Below are positions 7,469 through 14,133 of a stretch of DNA of 18,195 bases, piece after piece (position 1 is the stretch's first letter; each line of letters starts with the position of its first letter). The position numbers were made by a program, and so were the translations under genes. The notes under the pieces were generated by a model that had not been told where the DNA came from, did not search any database, and saw only the letters and a list, made by a program, of their open reading frames with translations. The DNA is from a candidate division WOR-3 bacterium (GTDB taxonomy: Bacteria; SDB-A). The stretch lies in assembly GCA_016934535.1 (NCBI GenBank), contig JAFGSQ010000073.1, forward strand, positions 1-18,195. The letters are read 5' to 3'.

Positions 7469-7548
7469 ATCGCCTCCTTCTGTTTTTCGTCCGTGGACAT
7501 GAACAAATATTTTGTATATCATTATCCGAAAAATGGCAAGGAGACACA
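7469..7548. promoter_or_regulatory. Divergent promoter region between two lipoprotein genes
   Basis: This 80-base gap must drive both directions. On the plus strand TGGACA (7494-7499) and TATCAT (7517-7522) are exactly 17 bases apart, five of six matches each, placing a start about ten bases before AAGGAG (7538-7543). On the minus strand TTGCCA (7539-7534) and TATACA (7518-7513) are a weak candidate with a short 15-base spacer that overlaps the plus-strand -10. No CTGT-N8-ACAG or GAAC-N4-GTTC SOS operator is visible. Confidence 0.5.
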
Positions 7549-8193
7549 ATGAGAACTGTATTGTTAGTTTTGCTGATTACGGCTGTTCTAGCGGGAGGGT
7601 GTTCGGAAAAAGCATCCTCAGTCAACACCTCGCAGGATCAAACCGTTCCTGAAAACAATTACTTAAGTTTCAATCTGAAATCGGCTGAAAACCTCAAATA
7701 TCTGAAAGACGGCGATTACGTTCTTGCTTTTTCCGGCGCGACCGTCACCGAGGGCTCCTACTCAAGTCTTTCACTGCTTTTTTCATCGGCTGTTGATTCT
7801 CTTGACAGCGTCTGTTTTGAATTGATGCTGCCGGCTACGGACAGATTTTCAGTGTTTGTCGGTATGTGCACTCCGGAGGGATGTGTGCTGGACCTAATCA
7901 AACCAGAAGATAAATTCACGGTATGCGATTCGGAATATGTCGGAATCATGACCGCCTTTGACGAGCCTATTTCGCCGGCGATTCATCTTTCTTACATCAG
8001 AGAAGGAAAACCTCTTGAAACAGTGTCATTTGACAAGTTCGAAATAACGTTTGACTCCTTCATGGCCGAAGACGTGTTAATATCCGCTTTGTCAAGTTGC
8101 ATCAAATTATCATCCGCTCAATATCCGGAACTTGTTTTTCAAGGAAATTTTTCGGTTTCAGAAAAAGAACCGGTTCAAATGATGGTAGATTGA
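7549..8193 (+). CDS. Lipoprotein of unknown function, cysteine-rich
   Basis: I do not recognise this 214-residue protein. It starts with a clear lipoprotein signal (basic start, hydrophobic core, lipobox LAGGC with Cys18), so it is membrane-anchored and extracytoplasmic. The mature part begins with a Ser/Thr/Gln-rich linker and appears mostly beta-stranded. Besides the lipid Cys it has five cysteines, including GMCTPEGC and single ones in SVCFEL, TVCDSE and SSCIKL, which could form disulfides. The start is well supported by AAGGAG five bases upstream and a good promoter. Its stop overlaps the next gene's likely TTG start, so it is coupled to the chagasin-like protein. The pairing suggests a related envelope role, but no function can be assigned. 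Confidence 0.8.
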   Translation: MRTVLLVLLITAVLAGGCSEKASSVNTSQDQTVPENNYLSFNLKSAENLKYLKDGDYVLAFSGATVTEGSYSSLSLLFSSAVDSLDSVCFELMLPATDRFSVFVGMCTPEGCVLDLIKPEDKFTVCDSEYVGIMTAFDEPISPAIHLSYIREGKPLETVSFDKFEITFDSFMAEDVLISALSSCIKLSSAQYPELVFQGNFSVSEKEPVQMMVD

Positions 8194-8570
8194 CGTTGAA
8201 TAAATTCGTTTACCTGGTTTACATTCTGATTTTTGGCTGTGCCGGTCATAAGAATTACATTGTCGACAATACATTCGACGGCGACAGCATAACTGTCCGA
8301 ATAAACAAACCGTTAAAAATTGTTCTTCCGTCGAATCCTTCCACAGGATTTCAGTGGAATCCCTGTTCGACAGACAAAAACATCGTCTCTTTTGACTCTT
8401 CGTTCTTCTCAGCCAAAAACGAAGGTCTTTTAGGCTCTCCGGGAGAACAGGTGTTCACGATCAGGATTTTACGCGAAGTTGAACTGGATTTGGTTTTTTA
8501 TTATTCAAGGGAATGGGAAGAGGTTCCGCCGACAGACACTTTCGAAATATTCATAAAAACAGAACGTTAA
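8190..8570 (+). CDS. Chagasin-like (I42) cysteine-protease inhibitor lipoprotein
   Basis: This 126-residue protein matches the chagasin/I42 inhibitor fold, whose three loops plug the active site of papain-like proteases. The loop motifs are NPSTGF (49-54; family NPTTGY), a GSPG turn before EQVFTIR replacing the usual Gly-rich loop, and SREW, matching the usual R-P-W loop with Glu in place of Pro. A short hydrophobic N-terminus ends in LIFGC, a plausible though imperfect lipobox (Cys17). The start is uncertain: TTG 8190 overlaps the previous stop (TTGA), giving coupling, while TTG 8196 gives a product two residues shorter. The ORF extends to 8097 inside the upstream gene, but that part has no signal. 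It may protect the cell from its own or a foreign cysteine protease; no such protease lies in the window. Confidence 0.78.
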   Translation: MTLNKFVYLVYILIFGCAGHKNYIVDNTFDGDSITVRINKPLKIVLPSNPSTGFQWNPCSTDKNIVSFDSSFFSAKNEGLLGSPGEQVFTIRILREVELDLVFYYSREWEEVPPTDTFEIFIKTER

Positions 8571-8599
8571 CAAAAGTCAAAATTCTTCGCAAGTACCGG

Positions 8600-9247
8600 T
8601 CAAAGGTTGTGTTTTATCGTTTTTCCCGCTCCGATGAAAACGACATCTTCAGCTATGTTTGTAGTAAGATCGGCAATTCTCTCGAGATCGTGAGTGATGT
8701 TTATAAGCTTCAGCGCTCTTTCAATGGTAGTGGCGTCAGCGAGCATGAAGACTACAAGTTCCCTGATTATGCTGTCTTTTAAATCATCTACGACATCGTC
8801 GTTGGCGCATACTTCCCGCGCAAGGGCGATGTCTTCTTTTATAAACGAAACTATACTTTCCTTGAACATCTTCAGGACATCATCTTTCATTTTTACAAGA
8901 TCGGCATATTCTTTGACTTTCGGTTTTTCGATAAGAAAAAGCGAATGTTGGGCTATATTGACAGCGTGATCGCCCATTCTTTCCAAGTCGCTGTTCATTT
9001 CAAGTATCATCAGAACTTTTCTGAGATCGGATGCCTTAGGTCCGAATTGAGCCACTATGTGAGTGCAAAACTTTTCTATTTCGACTTCTTTTCTGTTCGC
9101 TTCGTTTTCGAGTTTGCCGATGACTTCATCGAGAACCATGCTGTCTCCGCTCATGAGTCCGTTAAGGCTTTTAACAATCATGTCCTCTATCAGAGAAGAG
9201 AATGAAATGATGTTTTCTTTAAGCTGTTCGATTTTTTCATGAAGCAT
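8600..9247 (-). CDS. phoU: Phosphate transport regulator PhoU
   Basis: PhoU links the Pst transporter to the PhoR kinase so that the Pho regulon stays off when phosphate is plentiful. The 215-residue protein has the usual length and the duplicated three-helix-bundle arrangement. The two metal-cluster motifs are seen as NSDLERMGDHAVNIAQ in the first half and THDLERIADLTTNIAED in the second. ATG 9247 follows GAGGAG. It is the last gene of the pst run, 9 bases after the pstB stop. Convergent with the inhibitor gene 29 bases away; no clear terminator separates them. Confidence 0.96.
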   Translation of the reverse strand: MLHEKIEQLKENIISFSSLIEDMIVKSLNGLMSGDSMVLDEVIGKLENEANRKEVEIEKFCTHIVAQFGPKASDLRKVLMILEMNSDLERMGDHAVNIAQHSLFLIEKPKVKEYADLVKMKDDVLKMFKESIVSFIKEDIALAREVCANDDVVDDLKDSIIRELVVFMLADATTIERALKLINITHDLERIADLTTNIAEDVVFIGAGKTIKHNL

Positions 9248-9256
9248 AATGTCTCC

Positions 9257-10015
9257 TCAACTGAATTTTCCCGTGAGATATTCCTCCGTCTTTTTATCGT
9301 CCGGAGAAGTGAACATTTTTTCTGTTTTTCCGAATTCTACCAATTCTCCGAGAAAGAAAAAAGCCGTTAGGTCCGAGACCCGCGCCGCCTGCGACATGTT
9401 GTGCGTGACGAGCAAAAGCGTGACGTATTCCTTCATCTCGACGATAAGTTCTTCAATTTTAGCCGTCGATTTCGGATCCAATGCTGAAGTAGGTTCGTCA
9501 AGAAGGAGTATCTCGGGCTTCAGTGCGAGAGATCTTGCAATGCAGAGCCTTTGCTGTTGACCGCCCGACAAAAAAGTGCCTCTTTTGTAAAGATTGTCCT
9601 TGACTTCATTCCAGAGAGCCGCTTTTTTAAGTGAGTCCTCAACAATCAGGTCTCTTTCCGTACGGGATAATCTGATTCCGCCGAGTTTGTAACCTGCTAT
9701 TACATTGTCGTATATGTTCATCGTTGGAAACGGATTCGGTTTCTGAAACACCATTCCTATCTTTCTTCGTAAACCAATGGGGTCGAGTGAGTGTATTTCT
9801 TTCCCGTGCAAAAATATCTCGCCCTCGCGTCTGACGTTCGAATCGATTTCGTGCATCCTGTTTATAGCTCTGATGAAAGTTGTCTTTCCGCAGCCTGACG
9901 GCCCCATAATCGCCGTAACCTTTCCCGCTGGAATTTCTATGTTGATTTTATCAAGAGCTTTTGTTTCTCCATAGAAAAGAGAAAAATCAACGCTGTTTAA
10001 AATTTTACTTTCCAT
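9257..10015 (-). CDS. pstB: Phosphate ABC transporter ATPase PstB
   Basis: PstB hydrolyses ATP to drive phosphate through PstC-PstA at the inner membrane. The 252-residue product has Walker A GPSGCGKT (38-45), a Q-loop in MVFQKPNPFP, signature LSGGQQQR (149-156), Walker B ILLLDEPT (169-176) and a switch His in VTHNM. The PstB hallmark QKPNPFP and the R/N-rich region INRMHEID are present. ATG 10015 (MESKIL) is chosen; it lies inside the end of pstA and overlaps it by 19 bases, which suggests translational coupling. An extension to 10102 would run further into pstA and adds non-PstB sequence. Confidence 0.97.
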   Translation of the reverse strand: MESKILNSVDFSLFYGETKALDKINIEIPAGKVTAIMGPSGCGKTTFIRAINRMHEIDSNVRREGEIFLHGKEIHSLDPIGLRRKIGMVFQKPNPFPTMNIYDNVIAGYKLGGIRLSRTERDLIVEDSLKKAALWNEVKDNLYKRGTFLSGGQQQRLCIARSLALKPEILLLDEPTSALDPKSTAKIEELIVEMKEYVTLLLVTHNMSQAARVSDLTAFFFLGELVEFGKTEKMFTSPDDKKTEEYLTGKFS

Positions 10016-10848
10016 TTTCTGGCTATTCCACTCGCTATGAAATTGATTAATAAAATGAACGCTATCAAAAACAACGAAGCTCCCCAGGCGATTTGCTGCC
10101 AATCCTTATAAGGACTCGTCGCGTATCTGTATATAAGAAGCGGAAGGGCGTTCACAGGTTTGAAAATATTGTAGTTCATGAACTGATTGCCGAAAGCAGT
10201 AAAGAGAAGAGGCGCCGTCTCTCCGGCGATTCTTCCCACCCCCAGGAGAACTCCCGTCAGTATGCCGCTGGCGCTGACAGGCAGAACGACGCGTAAAACG
10301 GTTTTGTAATACGGCACTCCAAGAGACAACGCGGCTTCTTTTATCGAATCAGGAACCATTTTGACCGTCTCTTCCGTGGCTTTTATTACAAGGGGAAGCA
10401 TCATAATGGAAAGGGCGACAGAACCGGCAAAAGCCGAAAAAAGTCCTTTCAGGGGTCTGATTATCCATATATACGCTACTATTCCCATAACTATAGAAGG
10501 TACGCCCTGAAGCACCTCCACCCATGTTCTCACCCAGAAAGATAATTTAGACTTCCTGCATTCTGCGAGAAAAACTCCACACAGAATTCCGAGAGGGATC
10601 GACATAACGCACGTTAATGCGATTAATATTATCGTTCCGACGATCGCGTTTGAAATGCCTCCGCCTTCCTGCCCAACGGGTTTGGGAAGAGAGAAAAGAA
10701 AATTCATGTCTATTGCGGCTATCCCCTTTTTTGCGACGAAGAACAAAATCAGCACGAGCGGAATGACTGTAGCCGACGAAAGAGTTATGACCGCCATTTT
10801 AAAAAGAAAATTTTCGGTCTTTCTTAACTCAATCGGTTTGCTTTTCAT
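9997..10848 (-). CDS. pstA: Phosphate ABC transporter permease PstA
   Basis: Inner-membrane permease subunit that forms the phosphate channel with PstC. The 283-residue length and about six hydrophobic segments fit PstA. The ATPase-coupling loop is visible as KEAALSLGVPYYKTVLRVVLP followed by GILTGVLLGVGRIAGETAPLLFTA, a near-canonical PstA signature, and the N-terminal half has QGVPSIVMGI. ATG 10848 has only a weak ribosome binding site and lies 22 bases after the pstC stop. Its end overlaps pstB. Confidence 0.95.
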   Translation of the reverse strand: MKSKPIELRKTENFLFKMAVITLSSATVIPLVLILFFVAKKGIAAIDMNFLFSLPKPVGQEGGGISNAIVGTIILIALTCVMSIPLGILCGVFLAECRKSKLSFWVRTWVEVLQGVPSIVMGIVAYIWIIRPLKGLFSAFAGSVALSIMMLPLVIKATEETVKMVPDSIKEAALSLGVPYYKTVLRVVLPVSASGILTGVLLGVGRIAGETAPLLFTAFGNQFMNYNIFKPVNALPLLIYRYATSPYKDWQQIAWGASLFLIAFILLINFIASGIARKWKVKF

Positions 10849-10870
10849 TTCAATTCTATTTTCAAAGGCA

Positions 10871-11788
10871 TCAGGCAGATCCCGATTTGTCGAATTTCTT
10901 TATTATCAATCTTCCTGAAAAGTTTATTACAGTTGTCACCAAGATTAGAAGAAGACCCGTTTGTATAAGGGCGGAAAGATGAATACCGCTCGATTCGTTG
11001 AATTCAAGAGCTATTATACTCGACATCGTGTTTCCAGGTGAAAACAACGTTTTGTGAAGTTCGGCAAGAGAAAAAAGCGTTTTCGGAAGTGCGTTTAGGT
11101 TTCCGATAACCATCGTCACTGCCATCGTCTCTCCGAGAGCCCTGCCAAGTGCCAAAAGAAGACCTGCCGTCACTCCCGATCTCGCGCAGGGAAATATGAC
11201 GTTTTTTATAACTTCAAAACGCGTCGCGCCGAGAGAATAAGCCGCTTCTTTAAGCTCGGTCGGGACTAGATGTAAAGACTCCCTGATCATTGAAGCGGAA
11301 TATGGTATTATCATTATTGAGAGAACCAGAGAAGAAGTCATAATCCCGACGCCGTACGGCGGTATTCCGGTTTTTGCTTCAAATGATCTGGCAATGGGTA
11401 CTATTACGCTGAATCCCCAGAAACCGTATATCACTGATGGTATTCCGGATAAAAGTTCCATTGTGCTTTTAAGAAAAGCTGGGAGAAAGCCGGATTTAAA
11501 ATATTCACCGAGCAGAAGTGCCGTAGAAAAAGCGAACGGTATCGAGATCAAAAGAGAGAGAAACGCGGTGGAAACGGTTCCGAACAAAAAAGGCAGGGCT
11601 CCAAGTTCTATCTTTTCCCCTCTCCACACCGATTGAGGGTCCCATCGAGTACCGGTAAAAAAGGAAAATCCCAATGCTTTTATCGAAGGCAGCGCTCTAA
11701 TGAACAGCGTTAAAAAAATACCCGCTATCAGTAAAATGATTACAGTCCCTGAAACATAAAGGATCGCCTTGAACACCCTGTCGTTCAT
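10871..11788 (-). CDS. pstC: Phosphate ABC transporter permease PstC
   Basis: Partner permease of PstA. The 305-residue product has about six membrane segments and PstC-type blocks: FSFFTGTRWDP early in the protein, LLSGIPSVIYGFWG in the middle, and the coupling loop KEAAYSLGATRFEVIKNVIFP followed by LLLALGRALGETMAVTMVIGN. ATG 11788 (MNDRVFK) is preferred over TTG 11806 because the product then starts near the first membrane helix, but neither has a convincing ribosome binding site. The gap to the pstS stop is 22 bases, so translation may depend on the upstream gene. Confidence 0.94.
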   Translation of the reverse strand: MNDRVFKAILYVSGTVIILLIAGIFLTLFIRALPSIKALGFSFFTGTRWDPQSVWRGEKIELGALPFLFGTVSTAFLSLLISIPFAFSTALLLGEYFKSGFLPAFLKSTMELLSGIPSVIYGFWGFSVIVPIARSFEAKTGIPPYGVGIMTSSLVLSIMIIPYSASMIRESLHLVPTELKEAAYSLGATRFEVIKNVIFPCARSGVTAGLLLALGRALGETMAVTMVIGNLNALPKTLFSLAELHKTLFSPGNTMSSIIALEFNESSGIHLSALIQTGLLLILVTTVINFSGRLIIKKFDKSGSA

Positions 11789-11810
11789 TATAAAAACCGA
11801 ATACAAATAA

Positions 11811-12890
11811 TCAGATGAGGGCTTCTCCGCCGAAGTTGACGGATTTTATTAAACTTTCTATTTGCTCAATCGCTTTTTCCGGTATCGGTGCGTAGTGCAA
11901 TTCTTCGCAATAAACCTGTCCTTCATGAGTCATCCACCATATAAGATTGACAAGTTCTTTCGCTCTTTTTTGATCTCTTCCCCCGTAATTCTGATCCTTG
12001 TAAAGTATTATCCATGTGAATCCGCTTATCGGGTAACCTTCCGGAGCGTCCGTGTCGGTAAGGGAAACGATCATGTTTGCAGGCAGGTCAATTTCAGCCG
12101 ATGCGCTAACAGAGCTTATTGAAGGGACGATGAAAGTGCCGCTTTTATTCTGTATTGAAGCGACCGACATTGAATTGCTGAGGGCGTATATCAATTCGGT
12201 GTAGCCTACCGCTCCGGGAGTAGAGCTTATCTGTCCAGCCACGCCGGGATTTCCGTTGGCTCCTATACCTGTCGGCCAATCGAGAGATTTTCCGGTTCCG
12301 ACTTCCTGCGCCCAGTTCCTGCTGACTTTAGTGAGATAATCGCTGAAAATATATGTCGTGCCGCTTCCGTCCGACCTGTGAACAACGATTATTTCCATTT
12401 CGGGAAGGGCTGTTCCCGCGTTTATTGCTGATATTTTCGGATCGTTCCATTTCGTTATTGTACCGAGAAATATTTCTGCTATGACATCAGAAGTCAGGTT
12501 TAAAGCAGGATTTCCGGGCAAATTGTAGGAAACAACCACCGCTCCCAGGCAAACAGGGACGTGAATAATATCGGCGCCGGCTTTTTGAAGCTCGTCTTCC
12601 TTCATGGGGGCGTCAGTTCCTCCGAAATCCACTGTCTTTTCTATGAGCTGATTTATTCCTCCTCCGGATCCGATTGCGTTATAATTGATTTTAGGTCCTT
12701 TGATGTTACTGTATTCATCGAACATTTTAGAATACAGCGGGAAAGGAAAAGTCGCTCCCGCTCCCAAAAAATCCATACTGACAAGTTCTACCTGCGAAGA
12801 ATCCTGAAGCTGTTGTACGGGTTTTTGACTGCATCCCGTCAAAACAACTAAAACCGCAGACACAGCGATAAATAAAATTCTAGTTTTCAT
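11811..12890 (-). CDS. pstS: Phosphate-binding lipoprotein PstS
   Basis: Captures phosphate outside the inner membrane and hands it to PstC-PstA. The 359-residue product has a lipoprotein signal ending VLTGCSQ (Cys20), so it is membrane-tethered rather than freely periplasmic. Phosphate-binding segments of the PstS family are visible: GAGATFPFPLY, GSGGGINQLI, DFGGTDAPM and HRSDGSGTTYIF. The start at ATG 12890 has an excellent AGGAGGA site. It follows the porin gene by about 70 bases, a gap that holds a hairpin, and is the first transporter gene of the pst run. Confidence 0.96.
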   Translation of the reverse strand: MKTRILFIAVSAVLVVLTGCSQKPVQQLQDSSQVELVSMDFLGAGATFPFPLYSKMFDEYSNIKGPKINYNAIGSGGGINQLIEKTVDFGGTDAPMKEDELQKAGADIIHVPVCLGAVVVSYNLPGNPALNLTSDVIAEIFLGTITKWNDPKISAINAGTALPEMEIIVVHRSDGSGTTYIFSDYLTKVSRNWAQEVGTGKSLDWPTGIGANGNPGVAGQISSTPGAVGYTELIYALSNSMSVASIQNKSGTFIVPSISSVSASAEIDLPANMIVSLTDTDAPEGYPISGFTWIILYKDQNYGGRDQKRAKELVNLIWWMTHEGQVYCEELHYAPIPEKAIEQIESLIKSVNFGGEALI

Positions 12891-12914
12891 TCTCTTTCCT
12901 CCTGTATAAATATC

Positions 12915-12937
12915 AAGGGGGACCCGATGTCCCCCTT
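12915..12937. other. Perfect 9-bp intercistronic hairpin
   Basis: AAGGGGGAC (12915-12923) and GTCCCCCTT (12929-12937) form a fully paired stem with a 5-base loop between the porin and pstS genes. On the transcribed minus strand it is followed by GATATTTATA, not a run of T, so it is a weak terminator at best. It is better placed as a partial terminator or an RNA-stability hairpin that sets porin and PstS levels apart. Confidence 0.7.
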
Positions 12938-12959
12938 ATGTTTTATTGCACAATTATAA

Positions 12960-14018
12960 TTAAGACGACACTTTTGTGTCAAACACCCATTTTACCTGAA
13001 ACAGAAACATGTTTGTCGAAGTGTAATCTTCCATTTCATAACTTTCCATCATGTATTCAGCTCCAAGATAAACACAGTTTTTACTGTCTTTGAACGCTGT
13101 CCAGTTAAAACCGCCGAAAATCCTGTTCAGCCCGTCGTCGTCCGTGTCTGTGTCCGGATCCCACTGGTCGTATCTCGCGTAAATGTCTATTTCGTTTCCC
13201 GTCATGGGTTTGAGGTGAAGGACAGGATAAACGGCAAATCCCATCGATTTGACAGCATCATCGGCGCCGGCCGCTGTGAAACTTCTTCCGTAATAAACTG
13301 CGCCTAATCCGAAATATTCGTGATTGAAATTGATCGCCGCGTGGTAAATGTTGTTTGAGGCATATTCGTCGTCCGCATCAGGCGTACCCGGATTGTCATA
13401 AACGTAGGATCCGCCGAAATTCAATATCGGTAAAGGTTTTATGTTTGCGGCAACGGCGAACATCATTTTTTTATTGAAATTCGCGCTTCCACAGGTGTTT
13501 TTGTATCCTTCTCCGTTAACTGCCGTAGCGGCCCAGTCAAAATACTCAAGGTTTCCAATGGCTGCTGTTCCATAATCCGCAGATGAATGCAGTTTCTGCA
13601 TATCGAAAAAACGCGAAGAGATGGTCGGGCAATTCGCCTTTGCAACGCCTTCTTCGCCGAATACATTGCCGATGAGACCGAGTTGAAACTTGTGATATTG
13701 AACGAGATTGGAAAGCTGGATGTAACCTGTTTTCAATCTTACCGAAGCACCGTCTTTATAATCTTTGCTGCTGAGAAAATCGACAGTCAGTTTTCCTGAA
13801 AGATAATCGTTGTATTTCGCAGACAGTATTACGTATCCCCTGTCAATGCTGAAATAAGTTTGCGTTATCTCGGCATCGCCTGTGTCGTCGGGCGCTTCCT
13901 GAACGAGAGTGAATCTGTTTCTGACTTCCATACCGAAATTCAAGTCGAAGCCTTGCATGGCCGAGAATAATCCGGCTGAAAGAACCGCCGCGATTAAAAC
14001 TGTTTTCACTGTGTTCAT
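12960..14018 (-). CDS. Putative outer-membrane porin, probably phosphate-induced
   Basis: A 352-residue exported protein with a Sec signal (MNTVKTVLIAAVLSAGLFSAMQG, residues 1-23, no lipobox) and a mature part of alternating-residue beta strands rich in Tyr, Gly and Asp, typical of a barrel. The last strand ends FLFQVKWVF and is followed by a short six-residue tail, so the usual terminal aromatic is slightly internal. It carries QTYFSIDRGYVILSAKY and later IDIYARYDQWDPD, the kind of strand-turn repeats seen in porins of the OprP/OprO-like class. Family identity is not certain. ATG 14018 has a strong AAGGAGG; an in-frame extension to 14084 lacks a signal peptide. A Pho box lies directly upstream and pstS directly downstream, which argues for phosphate or anion uptake across the outer membrane (inference). 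Confidence 0.75.
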   Translation of the reverse strand: MNTVKTVLIAAVLSAGLFSAMQGFDLNFGMEVRNRFTLVQEAPDDTGDAEITQTYFSIDRGYVILSAKYNDYLSGKLTVDFLSSKDYKDGASVRLKTGYIQLSNLVQYHKFQLGLIGNVFGEEGVAKANCPTISSRFFDMQKLHSSADYGTAAIGNLEYFDWAATAVNGEGYKNTCGSANFNKKMMFAVAANIKPLPILNFGGSYVYDNPGTPDADDEYASNNIYHAAINFNHEYFGLGAVYYGRSFTAAGADDAVKSMGFAVYPVLHLKPMTGNEIDIYARYDQWDPDTDTDDDGLNRIFGGFNWTAFKDSKNCVYLGAEYMMESYEMEDYTSTNMFLFQVKWVFDTKVSS

Positions 14019-14079
14019 AAATCCTCCTTTTAGATTGCGGTTTGCAAGAATCGCTTTTTGACAGCACAAAAACACGCAC

Positions 14080-14133
14080 ATCATAAAATAGGTGGGTTAC
14101 AATTAAATAAACGGTTGGTTAATTTTTTGTTAA
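14080..14133 (-). promoter_or_regulatory. Pho box and promoter for porin-pstSCAB-phoU
   Basis: Reading the minus strand, four 6-base units lie exactly 11 bases apart: TTAACA (14133-14128), TTAACC (14122-14117), TTTATT (14111-14106) and GTAACC (14100-14095). The TTAACA-type repeat with 5-base gaps is the known PhoP/PhoB recognition pattern. Nine bases past the last unit is TATGAT (14085-14080), five of six matches to a -10. There is no good -35, as expected for an activator-dependent promoter. The first unit overlaps the phoR stop codon. Confidence 0.8.
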
